The notes under the pieces were generated by a model, which was not told the DNA's origin, made no database searches, and saw only the letters and a program-made list of their open reading frames with translations. A DNA stretch of 64,000 bases from Chitinophagaceae bacterium PMP191F (GTDB lineage: Bacteria > Bacteroidota > Bacteroidia > Chitinophagales > Chitinophagaceae): NCBI GenBank assembly GCA_001302245.1, contig LGYU01000002.1:1-64000 (forward strand), read 5' to 3'. Positions 1 to 9,460 of this stretch are shown one piece after another. Position numbers and translations under genes: made by a program. How positions within the stretch are numbered: the stretch's first letter is position 1; each line of letters begins with the position of its first letter.

Positions 1-66
1 ATTGGATTCGAACCAATGGCCTGCTGCTTAGAAGGCAGCTGCTCTATCCAGCTGAGCTACCGGTCC
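1..66 (-). tRNA. tRNA-Arg (anticodon TCT), cut by the window edge
   Basis: Read on the minus strand, the sequence starts with the acceptor half GGACCGG and continues through TAGCTCAGCTGGATAGAGCA, the usual D-arm. The anticodon stem GCTGC/GCAGC closes the loop CTTCTAA, so the anticodon is TCT (reads AGA, Arg). The T-arm contains GGTTCGAATCC. The last few bases of the acceptor stem and any CCA lie outside the window. The next gene on this strand is the sensor kinase whose stop lies about 130 bp away; nothing suggests they share a transcript. Confidence 0.95.
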
Positions 67-194
67 GGTAATTCTGAAGGACGGCAAAGGTAATGAATCT
101 TCCGTTTGAACACAAGTGATTTTTTGATTATCCCGAAAAAGATTGCCTTATTATCTCCTCAATATCATTTACATGTACATTTTTTACCGTTTCA

Positions 195-1241
195 TCAGTT
201 CAGCGAGATCGTGAACGTAGCCCCTTTCCCTGCTCCTTTACTATGCGCATATAAGCTGCCCCGCTGGTGCTGTATGATCTTCCGCGAAAGATACAGTCCT
301 ATGCCCACCGTAGGTTCTCCCGCTGTTCCCTTACGTCCTGATGGTGTAAAACGGTCAAACAACGTTTCAGCCAGCGCTGCGTCAAAGCCAATCCCCTCAT
401 CTGTCACATCTATGTGGGTCCTTCCCTCTAACCGGTATACCGATACCTGTATAGCCGATCCCTGGTGTGAGAACTTAATAGCATTGCTCAGCAGGTTACG
501 CAATACCTGTTTAAACAATTCCGGTTCTACCTCCACTGCCCCGCTGTATTGCAGCATGGTGGTGATCCTGATATTTTTGGCTTCCGCCGCCGGTGCAATA
601 CTCAGCAAACTATCACTGATAAGGTCCAGCACAGAGAACGACTGACGCTCCAACCCGCTTTTGAACAGGTAATCCATCTGCAGAATCTCCAGAACATTGC
701 CCAGCAATTGTTGCTGTTCTCTGGTTGAATCCATAATAATCCCTGCCATTTGCCGCACCTCTTCTTCGCTGAGCCGCTGTTGTTGCATGATCTCCGCAAA
801 GGTCTGCACATTGCGTAAGGGTATCCGCAGGTCGTGCGAGAGCAATGCTGTAAGATCTTTCTTTTCTTCCAGCAGACTATTCAGGTCTGTAAGTGTAAGC
901 TGTATATGCTGCATCAGTTGCCCCGCCTCATCTGTATAGTGAACAGGCAATTCCGGTAAACTTCCCTGGGAAAGATAATCATCCAATGCCTGCCTGCTCT
1001 GCCGCAAAGGCGCCAGCAGTGCATTCAATACAAATAATGTAATGGAAGTGGCAGCAAGTGTCAGTAGTAAAGTCAGTAGCAGCACCACTCCTGTGCTGAT
1101 TGTACCGGGATGAAACAGTATAAAAATGATCAATCCTATCAGGGGAATGTGAATACCCAAAAATGCTACAAAGAGGAATTTAAACGTATAACTGCGCGAC
1201 AGGAAACCAATCCGCGAGAGCCGATCATAGATGGGGTGCAT
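195..1241 (-). CDS. Membrane-bound sensor histidine kinase
   Basis: A 348-residue two-component sensor kinase. Two hydrophobic segments (about residues 20-43 and 49-75) put a very short periplasmic loop at the N terminus, so it probably senses a signal in or near the membrane. They are followed by a HAMP-like linker. The HisKA H-box is at about residue 135 (LLSHDLRIPLRN, phospho-acceptor His). The N-box (NLLSNAIKFS), G1 box (DEGIGFD), F-box (LFDRF) and G2 region (VGIGLYLSRKI) follow, so the ATPase domain is complete. No response regulator is adjacent, which makes it an orphan kinase here. The ATG at 1239-1241 is the only sensible start; the repeat array lies upstream. The signal and partner cannot be read from the sequence. 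Confidence 0.93.
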   Translation of the reverse strand: MHPIYDRLSRIGFLSRSYTFKFLFVAFLGIHIPLIGLIIFILFHPGTISTGVVLLLTLLLTLAATSITLFVLNALLAPLRQSRQALDDYLSQGSLPELPVHYTDEAGQLMQHIQLTLTDLNSLLEEKKDLTALLSHDLRIPLRNVQTFAEIMQQQRLSEEEVRQMAGIIMDSTREQQQLLGNVLEILQMDYLFKSGLERQSFSVLDLISDSLLSIAPAAEAKNIRITTMLQYSGAVEVEPELFKQVLRNLLSNAIKFSHQGSAIQVSVYRLEGRTHIDVTDEGIGFDAALAETLFDRFTPSGRKGTAGEPTVGIGLYLSRKIIQHQRGSLYAHSKGAGKGATFTISLN

Positions 1242-1506
1242 ACTTTGAGCCTTTAACCTTTAAAATTCTTTAACGATACAATGTTGTGCATATTACAATA
1301 CGATAAGTGTTTTTATTTAGATTTCATTTAATCGAAATTTAATATATGATCAACAGTATGACATTTTGCTACACATAAATAACACGCCAAAACCTTCATC
1401 CAGGTATGTCTGAATGGGGCAATATCCATAGAAGTGTTACTGAACAGGGGCCGCAGCAAGGTCTGTCGTAGTGTTTGCTACTAAGCGTTAGCTGCCGGTT
1501 GTACGG

Positions 1507-3118
1507 CGTTCGGATCTCTCCCTTCGGTCGAGATGACTGCCCGCGGAGTAAATAATCGAAGCACTACTACCCTTACACAACAATCAGTTGCAAACAGTTC
1601 TGTATACTACACCCATAGCGACCGGGTCATTTCGAACGAGCGGTTGTAACCACCATCGCCAACACTGCTGCTGCGAAGTGAGAAATCTCAAAGCAGCACT
1701 TGCTGCAAACCGTATTGCATGCAACGGTCTTGGCTACGCGGGCTTCCGGATTTCTCCCTGCGCCACTATTTCCTGACAATGTAGCTTCTTGCCGGCTCCG
1801 GTCGAAATGACCGCCTGCGGAGTAAATGCCACTTTCATTCAATGCCTAGCCATACCGAAACTCTCTATCGGCTCCCGTCGAAATGACTGCCCGCGGAGTA
1901 AATAATCGAAGCACCACTACGCTTACACAACAATCAGTTGCAAACAGTTATGTATACTACACCCATAGCGACCGGGTCATTTCGAACAAGCAGTTGTAAC
2001 CACCATCGCCAACACTGCTGCTGCAAAGTGAGAAATCTCAAAGCAGCACTTGCTGCAAACCGTATTGCATGCAACGGTCTTGGCTACTCGGGCTTCCGGA
2101 TTTCTCCCTGCGCCACTATTTCCTGACAATGTAGCTTCTTGCCGGCTTCGGTCGAAATGACTGCCCGCGGAGTAAATGTCACTTCATTCAATGCCCAGCC
2201 ATACCGAAACTCTCTATCGGCTCCGGTCGAAATGACTGCCTGCGGAGTAAATGCAGGGGCCCTGTAATCGAAGCGCCACTACCCTTACACAACAATCAGT
2301 TGCAAACAGTTCTGTATACTACACCCATAACGACCGGGTCATTTCGAACGAGCGGTTGTAACCACCATCGCCAACACTGCTGCTGCGAAGTGAGAAATCT
2401 CAAAGCAGCACTTGCTGCAAACCGTATTGTATGTAACGATCTTAGTTATGCGGGCTTCCGGATTTCTCCCTACGCCATTATTTCCTGACAATGTAGCTTG
2501 TTGCCGGCTCCGGTCGAAATGACCGCCCGCGGAGTAAATGCCACTTCATTCAATGCCTAGTCATACCGAAACTCTACATCGGCTCCCGTCGAAATGACCG
2601 CCTGCGGAGTAAATGCCACTTTCATTCAATGCCTAGTCATACCGAAACTCTCTATCGGCTCCGGTCGAAATGACTGCCTGCGGAGTAAATGCAGGGATTC
2701 TGTAATCGAAGCACCACTACGCTTACACAACAATCAGTTGCAAACAGTTCTGTATACTACACCCATAGCGACCGGGTCATTTCGAACGAGCAGTTGTAAC
2801 CACCATCGCCAACACTGCTGCTGCGAAGTGAGAAATCTCAAAGCAGCACTTGCTGCAAACCGTATTGTATGCAACGATCTTAGTTATGCGGGCTTCCGGA
2901 TTTCTCCCTGCGCCACTATTTCCTGACAATGTAGCTTGTTGCCGGCTCCGGTCGAAATGACCGCCCGCGGAGTAAATGCCACTTCATTCAATGCCTAGTC
3001 ATACCGAAACTCTACATCGGCTCCCGTCGAAATGACTGCCTGCGGAGTAAATGCCACTTCATTCAATGCCTAGTCATATCGAAACTCTCTATCGGCTCCG
3101 GTCGAAATGATCAACTCC
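1507..3118. repeat. Nested tandem repeat array with inverted-repeat units
   Basis: About 1.6 kb made of four near-identical long units. Their shared block CAAACAGTT starts at 1591, 1941, 2303 and 2741 (periods 350, 362 and 438). The period differs because a second, shorter unit of 75-76 bp, starting at GTCGAAATGAC and running through CGGAGTAAATG, is present once or twice extra between long units; its core starts at 1801, 1877, 2151, 2226, 2513, 2588, 2664, 2951, 3026 and 3101, with a diverged copy at 1527. Each long unit has GGTCATTTCGA near its left end and TCGAAATGACC near its right end, with GAGAAATCTC and GGATTTCTCC further in, so a unit can fold into a long hairpin. The motif resembles intergenic repeats seen in many Bacteroidota (from memory, not checked). 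The 62-codon open frames in each unit are not supported as genes. Confidence 0.9.
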
Positions 3119-3490
3119 CCGGAATAATACCATACAGGCAGCACTCTTCTCTTATCCTTCTTTACCCTTTCTTTTATCACCCAGAGACCGAAACCCTTAG
3201 TTTGTACGCTTTAAACCGCAGGAAAGATGCAGGAAGGTGGGGAAAAGGTATAAGGTAAAGGGGCAAGATTTAAGGCACAAGGAGACAAAAACGGCATTTC
3301 CGGCATAAACGGCAGGGAATTTGAAAATGGATTTACCAATGGCTGGATGGTTTGATTGTTTAATGGTTGGGGGAAAAGTCCGAAAGAAAGATGCACGCAA
3401 AGAATACGCTAAGACGCAACCTGTATTTCGCTGAAAGCTAACTCCTAATTTGCTTATACCTGTTTTGCCCGCCACTCGAAGCTCATGATC
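3119..3490. repeat. Gene-free stretch with degenerate intergenic repeat
   Basis: No credible gene. The segment at about 3310-3370 carries the wording ATGGCTGGATGGTTTGATTG, and about 3390-3430 carries ACGCAAAGAATACGCTAAGACGCA. Both recur in altered form in other gaps of this window (14520-14880, 24570-24730, 50410-50600, 54456-54785, 62160-62280). It appears to be decayed repeat DNA following the tandem array. Together with 1242-1506, where I see nothing beyond AT-rich upstream DNA of the kinase gene, it fills the gap between the array and the flanking genes. Confidence 0.5.
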
Positions 3491-3500
3491 CTAGCATAAT

Positions 3501-3559
3501 GGAAGACAACCTTTTGCAGGTTGTTAAACATGGTTCAGCCATCCGGAAGGTTGTCTTCC
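3501..3559. terminator. Hairpin downstream of the phosphotransferase gene
   Basis: A perfect 13-bp inverted repeat: GGAAGACAACCTT at 3501-3513 and AAGGTTGTCTTCC at 3547-3559, with a 33-nt loop. It lies about 65 bp beyond the stop of the minus-strand gene ending at 3624. It may end that transcript, but on the minus strand the sequence after the stem is ATTATGC with no T run, so classical intrinsic termination is not well supported. It could instead be a mRNA 3'-end structure. Confidence 0.35.
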
Positions 3560-3623
3560 TTTTCATGATGTATTCTGCTCGAAACTCCTGACTACCTATT
3601 ACCTATAACTTAAAATTTATAAC

Positions 3624-4628
3624 TTAAAAGCTTACAAGTGCAGCTTCAAAACGTGGTGTACGCATCTGGGCTACAGCTTCATTCAGTAAGGCCTTGCCAT
3701 ACATAAACTGTCCTTCGTAACTATCCAGTACCAGCTTACCTGAACCCATTAATGCAATGAATTGCTGCAGGGTCACTCCTTCCAACTGCTGATCATGGGC
3801 ATAAGCTGCAGGCCTTCTGCCGGCAGCCATCCGGAACATCAGCATAGCATATATAATTCTGCAGACCTGTTGCATGATATAAAAACGCGCTTTCTGATGA
3901 TCACTGGTTGTTTGTCCAAAATAAGTATCCAGGAACAATTGCTCCTGCGCCGTTGTATGTACAAAGAAATTAGCGGTATTGGCAAGGTCTATATACCGGT
4001 CGTTTAAATAAGCTGCATCCCAGTCAATGATCCAGATCTTTTTTCCATCGCATAAAATGTTGTTGGGATTAAGATCATTGTGACTGAATACCCTGTCACT
4101 ATCCTGCCAGGGATATTTATTACGCACCTGTTCATAATACGCAAAACATTCATCCACTACCGGGCCTGAAAGAATATTGCATTGTTTAAACCCGGCTATC
4201 AATCCATCAATAGTTTCCTTCAGATCCGCTCCTGCTTTGTTGCCGGGTATTGCATGAATGGCCTGTATGGTCTTTGCCAGTTCTGTTACCAATACATCCG
4301 GAACAAATGTTGTACGTACAGGTTGCGGTACAATAAATCCGCTGACAGACACACCTGTTGCTGCGTTGTGATAAAATAACGGCGGTGCAATACCCGCTGC
4401 GGCTGCCAGTGTAAGGTTTTCTGATAGCGTTGCTGTTTCCGAAGGCGTATCTGTTTTCAGTACATACGCCTGGTTATGTACAACAATCTTATATACCGAT
4501 GCAGCGGAAAGTCCACCGGAAAGTGGTGTTATTTCAGTTACGTCAGTAGTACCACAAACCTGTTGAAGTGCTGTTTCCACAGCCGCCATGCCGGCAGCCG
4601 ATATATATGTTGAAAGCAAGGATGACAT
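3624..4628 (-). CDS. Aminoglycoside/choline kinase-like phosphotransferase
   Basis: A 334-residue member of the APH/choline kinase fold (protein-kinase-like small-molecule kinases). The catalytic Brenner-type motif is SHNDLNPNNIL at about residue 185 (catalytic Asp, Mg-binding Asn). The DFG-equivalent IIDWDAAY follows about 15 residues later. The N-terminal glycine-rich region is SGGLSAASVYKI with the ATP-binding Lys in YVLKTD. A substrate is not evident: members phosphorylate aminoglycosides, choline, ethanolamine, homoserine or macrolides. It follows a MarR gene with an 11-bp gap and is almost certainly co-transcribed with it, so a MarR ligand probably induces it. Resistance should not be assumed. 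A Met at residue 14 is an alternative start. Confidence 0.88.
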   Translation of the reverse strand: MSSLLSTYISAAGMAAVETALQQVCGTTDVTEITPLSGGLSAASVYKIVVHNQAYVLKTDTPSETATLSENLTLAAAAGIAPPLFYHNAATGVSVSGFIVPQPVRTTFVPDVLVTELAKTIQAIHAIPGNKAGADLKETIDGLIAGFKQCNILSGPVVDECFAYYEQVRNKYPWQDSDRVFSHNDLNPNNILCDGKKIWIIDWDAAYLNDRYIDLANTANFFVHTTAQEQLFLDTYFGQTTSDHQKARFYIMQQVCRIIYAMLMFRMAAGRRPAAYAHDQQLEGVTLQQFIALMGSGKLVLDSYEGQFMYGKALLNEAVAQMRTPRFEAALVSF

Positions 4629-4639
4629 AAGGTAATTTA

Positions 4640-5071
4640 TTAAGCAATATTGCCACCCAGCAGTTTTAACAGTGCTGTCAGGGGCTGGTTATTTTTAATA
4701 TAATCCGTTGGAACGATCTCTTTGGCAACGGCATTGGCGGTTTCCCGCGCATCTTCATACAATGTACGGCCTGCAGCAGTAAGTACTACATAACTCACAC
4801 GCGCATCACGTTCATTGGCCTCACGTCCTACCAAACCTGTTTTTTCCATAGGCAACAGCATACGCGTAATGCCCGATGCAGTAAGTCCTGTTTTTTCTGC
4901 CAGGTCTATACGACGCAATTTGCGGTCCGGGGCCTGTTGCAACAGGTAAAGAATGGCAAAATCACTAAAGCTGATACCATGTATACTCAGCCTGTCGAAC
5001 CGGCGGGCTACCTGCGTTTGCACTTTCAGCAGGTTCATCAGGAATTTCAAAGAAGGGTTTATTGTTGACAT
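4640..5071 (-). CDS. MarR family transcriptional regulator
   Basis: A 143-residue winged-helix protein of typical MarR length. The recognition region is KLRRIDLAEKTGLTASGITRM (about residues 50-70) and the wing is ERDARVSYVVLTAAG, with the conserved Asp-Ala-Arg. Such proteins bind palindromic operators as dimers and release when a small phenolic or toxic ligand binds. It is first in a two-gene unit with the phosphotransferase 11 bp downstream, so it probably represses its own operon. The upstream gap to dinB is about 107 bp and contains TATACTTGACTTATCAATG just before the start, but I could not identify a clear operator. Confidence 0.92.
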   Translation of the reverse strand: MSTINPSLKFLMNLLKVQTQVARRFDRLSIHGISFSDFAILYLLQQAPDRKLRRIDLAEKTGLTASGITRMLLPMEKTGLVGREANERDARVSYVVLTAAGRTLYEDARETANAVAKEIVPTDYIKNNQPLTALLKLLGGNIA

Positions 5072-5178
5072 ATACTTGACTTATCAATGATTTTGCAAAA
5101 ATAAAAACCTTCCGGGTTCCCGCAAAACTTTTATCGCCAGCAGGGGGTATTTATGAACAAAACAGGATCCTTTCTGTG

Positions 5179-6357
5179 TTATGACTGTTTCTTTCCGCCT
5201 CCATACATGGCTCCTCCCCTTACCAGTATCCCTTCCCCGAACTGCTTTTTAACGCTATCAATGGCTTTGAACAGGCTGATCATTTCCTGTGTATCCTCGT
5301 ACAACTTTACCTGGTAATTACCCGGCACCAGGTTGGTGAAACGGACGCCGATCAGCCGTACCAGCAAACGTTTGTCGTACAGTTTTGCAAACAGTTCCTT
5401 TACCACTTTCAACAAAACATGATCAGCACCCGTGTATGGTATGCTGCTCTGTTTGGTATAGGTTTCAAAATTGGAATACCGGAGTTTTACCGTTACACAG
5501 CCCGTGAGTTTATTCTGCGACCGCAGTTCAAAGGCAATCTTTTCTGTCATACGCACCAACTGGCTTTGCAACAACTCCACATCAATAGTATCCTGCTGCA
5601 ATGTGTTTTCCGTGGAAATACTTTTCTGTTCGTGATACGGTATTACAGGTGTTTCGTCAATACCATTGGCCTTACGCCACAGATCAATACCTGGTTTCCC
5701 CATCATATTCTGCAGCAACTGCATAGGTATTTCACTCAACACCTTTACTGTTTCCACGCCCATCTTCAACAGCTTATAGCCTGTTTCTTTTCCTACTCCC
5801 GGTATCTTCATTACACTCAGCGGTGCCAGGAATTTTTTTTCACTTCCAAACGGTATTTCCACCTGGCCGTTGGGCTTTACTTCGTTGGTAGCTACCTTGC
5901 TGATCAGTTTGTTGGAAGCCAATCCATAGCTTACCGGCAACCCGCTTTCCTTTAACACCTTCCCTTTAAGTTCTTCAGTAAACTTTCTGCATCCGAAAAA
6001 CTTATCCATTCCCGTCAGATCAATATAAAACTCGTCAATGGATGCTTTTTCAAAAACCGGTACTGCATCGCCAATGATATCCGTTACCAGGTGCGAGTAT
6101 TTACTATATGCTTCAAAATCGCTTTTGATCACAATCGCTTCTTTGCACAAACGCAGGGCAGTCCGCATGGGCATGGCACTGTGTATACCAAATTTTCGCG
6201 CCTCATAGCTACAGGCTGCCACTACGCCCCTGTCGCAGCTACCTCCTATCAGCAAAGGTTTACCTGCCAGTTTCGGGTTCCGCAACTGTTCTACCGACAC
6301 AAAAAATGCGTCGAGATCCATGTGTGCAATATGCCTGTCATTGCTCAGAAACATCAT
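5179..6357 (-). CDS. dinB: DNA polymerase IV (Y-family, translesion)
   Basis: A 392-residue Y-family polymerase. Catalytic motif I is HMDLDAFFVSVEQ near residue 12, with the palm Asp. The fingers motif SYEARKFGIHSAM follows. Motif III is SIDEFYIDLTG at about residue 105 (Asp-Glu catalytic pair). The helix-hairpin-helix GVGKETGYKLL is at about 175. The C-terminal little-finger domain ends near QVKLYED, which sits where the clamp-binding QLxLF motif is usually found and may be a weak version of it. The start overlaps the stop of the upstream dnaE-like gene by 4 bp (shared ATGA), so the two are translationally coupled. Known role: inserting opposite damaged bases and extending mismatched ends with low fidelity. 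Confidence 0.96.
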   Translation of the reverse strand: MMFLSNDRHIAHMDLDAFFVSVEQLRNPKLAGKPLLIGGSCDRGVVAACSYEARKFGIHSAMPMRTALRLCKEAIVIKSDFEAYSKYSHLVTDIIGDAVPVFEKASIDEFYIDLTGMDKFFGCRKFTEELKGKVLKESGLPVSYGLASNKLISKVATNEVKPNGQVEIPFGSEKKFLAPLSVMKIPGVGKETGYKLLKMGVETVKVLSEIPMQLLQNMMGKPGIDLWRKANGIDETPVIPYHEQKSISTENTLQQDTIDVELLQSQLVRMTEKIAFELRSQNKLTGCVTVKLRYSNFETYTKQSSIPYTGADHVLLKVVKELFAKLYDKRLLVRLIGVRFTNLVPGNYQVKLYEDTQEMISLFKAIDSVKKQFGEGILVRGGAMYGGGKKQS

Positions 6358-9308
6358 CCTAAGTTTTTGTATGTTCTTTGTTTATATCCTACCCTTATCA
6401 GCGATTGTGTTTCTATGCTGTATACCCCAAAGTCTTCCGTTACCTTACCGGTGATCCTGTAAAAACCACTGGTATGCAAAGGATATCTTTTCGCTACTTC
6501 CGGAAAATGAACCGTATCAATCCAGTCGAGCGACGCATCTATAAATGATCCGAAAAACATCTGGTCATCGTTTTTGGTCACCACATGTTTACGTGCAATA
6601 AAATACACCAGTACTGTAATGGTTTTGCCTTTATGCCGGGCAACATCTCGTGCTGCCACATATTTCCGCGGATCATCATCTACCAGGTCAAAGGGATTGC
6701 GGAGTGTAAATCCCAGTATTTCCATTTCATCATACAGGTCATCCAGCGGCGTGTCTGTAAGTTCGGGCAATTCAAATTTCACCGGTTCATCTTTGAACAA
6801 GGCAGGTGCAGCATGCAATACAGGCTGATGATTTTTTTGCAGAAATCCCGCTTCCCACAATAAACGCTTTTTACTTTTACCTGTAAACCGGAAAGCCCCT
6901 ACACTGATTAACAGGCTAAGCTGTTCAAGCCCTGCACCGGTACGTTCAATAAAATCCTGTAAATGCAGGTATGGTCCGTATTGCTTTCTTTCTTCCAGTA
7001 ACTTTTCCGCCAACTGATCCTGCATGCCGCGTATATGCACAAAACCGGTGTATACTATATCACCTTCAATACTGGTATAATAATCACTGTTGTTTACACA
7101 AGGCGGTTGAATATCTGCACCACATTTCAGCAGCTCAAGAAAATACAGTTCACGTGAATAGTAGCCGCCAAAATTGTTGATCACTGCTACCATGAACTCT
7201 TTGGGATAGTAGGTTTTCAGATACAGGCTCATATAACTTTCTACGGCAAAACTGGCCGAATGTGCTTTATTAAAACTATACCCTGCAAAGCTTTCCATTT
7301 GCCGCCATACTTCTGCAGCCAGTTGTTCTGTATGCCCTTTTTGTTTACAGCCGTCAAAAAAGCGTTCGCGTATCAATTGAAACTGGTTGCCCGAACGGTA
7401 TTTGCCACTCATGGCCCGTCGCAGTATATCCGCTTCTCCCAGATCAAGACCGGCAAAGTAGTGCGCTATCTTGATCACATCTTCCTGGAATACCATTACT
7501 CCAAACGTTTCAGAAAGATGTTCCTCAAACAACGGATGCAGGTATACAATTTTATCGCGGTTATGATAACGGTAAATATATTCACGCATCATGCCGGATT
7601 GGGTAACTCCCGGACGAATGATGGAACTGGCTGCTACCATTGTTACATAATCGTCACAACGAAGCTTTTTCAGCAACTGCCGCATTGAAGGACTTTCAAT
7701 ATAAAAACAGCCGATGGTGTTTCCCGTACGCACCTGCTGTTTGATCGCATCATCTTCGCGGAACTTCTTAAACTCATGGATATTGACTGTAATGCCTTTG
7801 TTCTGTTTGATGAGCCGTTGCGCTTCGCGTATATGTCCCAGTCCACGCTGACTGAGAATATCAAACTTGTTCAGACTGATATTCTCCGCTACAAACATGT
7901 CTATCTGCGCCGTGGCAAAACCTTTGGGTGGCATAAATAAAGTAGCATACTGTTGTATAGGCGCTTCAGCAATCAGTACCCCACAGGGATGCAGGGAAAG
8001 ATTGCTTGGAAAGTTTTTCATCAGCCTTCCGTACTGTAATATCATACGCTGGATATTATCCTGCGGCTGCATGCTGCGTTGCAGATTTTTAATTTCATCA
8101 GGCGGCAGACCAAACACTTTTCCCAATTGAAATACAATAGCATCGCGTTGAAAGGTGGGATACGCTCCCAGCAAGGCAACATGTTTTTTTCCGTAACGTG
8201 AAAAGATATAATCAATGATCTGGTCCCTGTCCGTCCACGAAAAATCAATATCAAAATCGGGCGGCGAAGTGCGGTGCGGGTTGAGAAAACGTTCAAAATA
8301 CAGGTTCAATTCCACAGGATCTACTTCCGTTATTCCCAGGCAATAAGCCACTATTGAGTTGGCACCACTGCCCCGTCCTACATGATAAAAACCATTAAAC
8401 TGTGCGTAGCGTATTATATCCCAACTGATCAGGAAATAAGCATTGAAACCCAGTGCATCTATAATAGCCAGCTCCTTTTCAAGCCGTGCAGCAGCCGCAT
8501 TGTTCTTTCTGCCATAACGTTTTATAAAACCATCCCGTGCCAGTTTTGATAACAGGATTTTATCATCTTCCGGGGAAGCACTGAAATGCCGTTTGTTCTT
8601 ATCTGCTTTAAAATCAAAAGAGACATTACAACTATCCAGCAGCTTGTAGGTATTCACAACAAAGTCAGGATATTGCCGAAATCTTTCCAGCAGCTCCGCA
8701 GGACTGATAAATGTTTCATCTGGTGAAGCCTGTGCTTCTGCGGGCAATTTTGACAACAACGTATTTTTATTGACAGCGCGTAATAAACGATGCAGCGAGT
8801 GATAAATTTTATTCTGTATTGTTACCGGGTGACGTATAATGAATTTATCTGCATGTGCTTTCCATCCTGATCCCGGCAACTTTGTCAGTTCTGCATACAG
8901 GATGCCTATACGCTCATTAGCACGTAGTTGATCCGGTGGTTTTGTACCCAAAGGGTAGACGACAAATCCATCATTCTCATTACTGAATGGTGTAACAATA
9001 GCTGCCGGCGGAAAATCTTTTTTAGCTGATAAATACTGTGATAGAAAAGTATGAATAGCCGTAACACCCTGCAGGTTGGCTGCCAGTAAAATATACATCA
9101 ACTGATCACCATTGCGTATTTCAGCACCTACTACCGGTTTGATGCCGGCTTCTGTACAATATTGTATAAAATCCCATGCATCACAGGTACTGTTGATATT
9201 GGTCAGTGCAAGTGCGGTTACTCCTTTATCAACGGCTGTTGCTACTAATTCTTTGGTAGAAAAAGTGCCATATAATAAACTGAAATATGACTTACAATTG
9301 ATATACAT
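6354..9308 (-). CDS. dnaE: Short DnaE-type DNA polymerase III alpha subunit (translesion type)
   Basis: A 984-residue C-family polymerase, about 150-250 residues shorter than a usual replicative DnaE. The N-terminal PHP domain begins NCKSYFSLLYGTFS; in active PHP domains this spot reads H-x-H, so metal binding is probably lost. The palm carries GRGSGANSIVAYCLG and the catalytic PPDFDIDFSW (about residues 315-357). FNKAHSASFA follows at about 660, and an OB fold near the C terminus. It is the first gene of a two-gene operon with dinB. By analogy with ImuC/DnaE2 mutasomes I infer a role in damage tolerance rather than chromosome replication. An ImuA/RecA-like or LexA-like partner is not next to it. 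The ATG at 9308 follows a palindrome-containing promoter region. Confidence 0.9.
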   Translation of the reverse strand: MYINCKSYFSLLYGTFSTKELVATAVDKGVTALALTNINSTCDAWDFIQYCTEAGIKPVVGAEIRNGDQLMYILLAANLQGVTAIHTFLSQYLSAKKDFPPAAIVTPFSNENDGFVVYPLGTKPPDQLRANERIGILYAELTKLPGSGWKAHADKFIIRHPVTIQNKIYHSLHRLLRAVNKNTLLSKLPAEAQASPDETFISPAELLERFRQYPDFVVNTYKLLDSCNVSFDFKADKNKRHFSASPEDDKILLSKLARDGFIKRYGRKNNAAAARLEKELAIIDALGFNAYFLISWDIIRYAQFNGFYHVGRGSGANSIVAYCLGITEVDPVELNLYFERFLNPHRTSPPDFDIDFSWTDRDQIIDYIFSRYGKKHVALLGAYPTFQRDAIVFQLGKVFGLPPDEIKNLQRSMQPQDNIQRMILQYGRLMKNFPSNLSLHPCGVLIAEAPIQQYATLFMPPKGFATAQIDMFVAENISLNKFDILSQRGLGHIREAQRLIKQNKGITVNIHEFKKFREDDAIKQQVRTGNTIGCFYIESPSMRQLLKKLRCDDYVTMVAASSIIRPGVTQSGMMREYIYRYHNRDKIVYLHPLFEEHLSETFGVMVFQEDVIKIAHYFAGLDLGEADILRRAMSGKYRSGNQFQLIRERFFDGCKQKGHTEQLAAEVWRQMESFAGYSFNKAHSASFAVESYMSLYLKTYYPKEFMVAVINNFGGYYSRELYFLELLKCGADIQPPCVNNSDYYTSIEGDIVYTGFVHIRGMQDQLAEKLLEERKQYGPYLHLQDFIERTGAGLEQLSLLISVGAFRFTGKSKKRLLWEAGFLQKNHQPVLHAAPALFKDEPVKFELPELTDTPLDDLYDEMEILGFTLRNPFDLVDDDPRKYVAARDVARHKGKTITVLVYFIARKHVVTKNDDQMFFGSFIDASLDWIDTVHFPEVAKRYPLHTSGFYRITGKVTEDFGVYSIETQSLIRVGYKQRTYKNLG

Positions 9309-9460
9309 ACATAGTACACCCGGCCCGGTATGTGCCAGGAATTCTCAGCTATTGTAACAGAATATAATTATGGTATTGATCTATAGTTGCTCAACCCGGG
9401 TGTAAGAGGATTCACCCAAGTGTTTATAATTCGCAGCAACACGTGGAACAATTTCTCCTT

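Noticed and set aside
1588-2926. Four similar 62-residue open frames in the repeat array (starting at TTG) as a small protein family
   Set aside because: Comparing unit 1 and unit 2, four of five base changes alter the residue, and six of eight between unit 1 and unit 3. Real coding copies would favour silent changes. The frames stay open only because the units are near identical.
1507-3118. CRISPR array
   Set aside because: Units are 75-440 bp, spacers are repeats themselves, and there are no cas genes.
3624-4628. Aminoglycoside resistance kinase
   Set aside because: Only the general APH/choline-kinase motifs are visible; nothing points to an antibiotic substrate.
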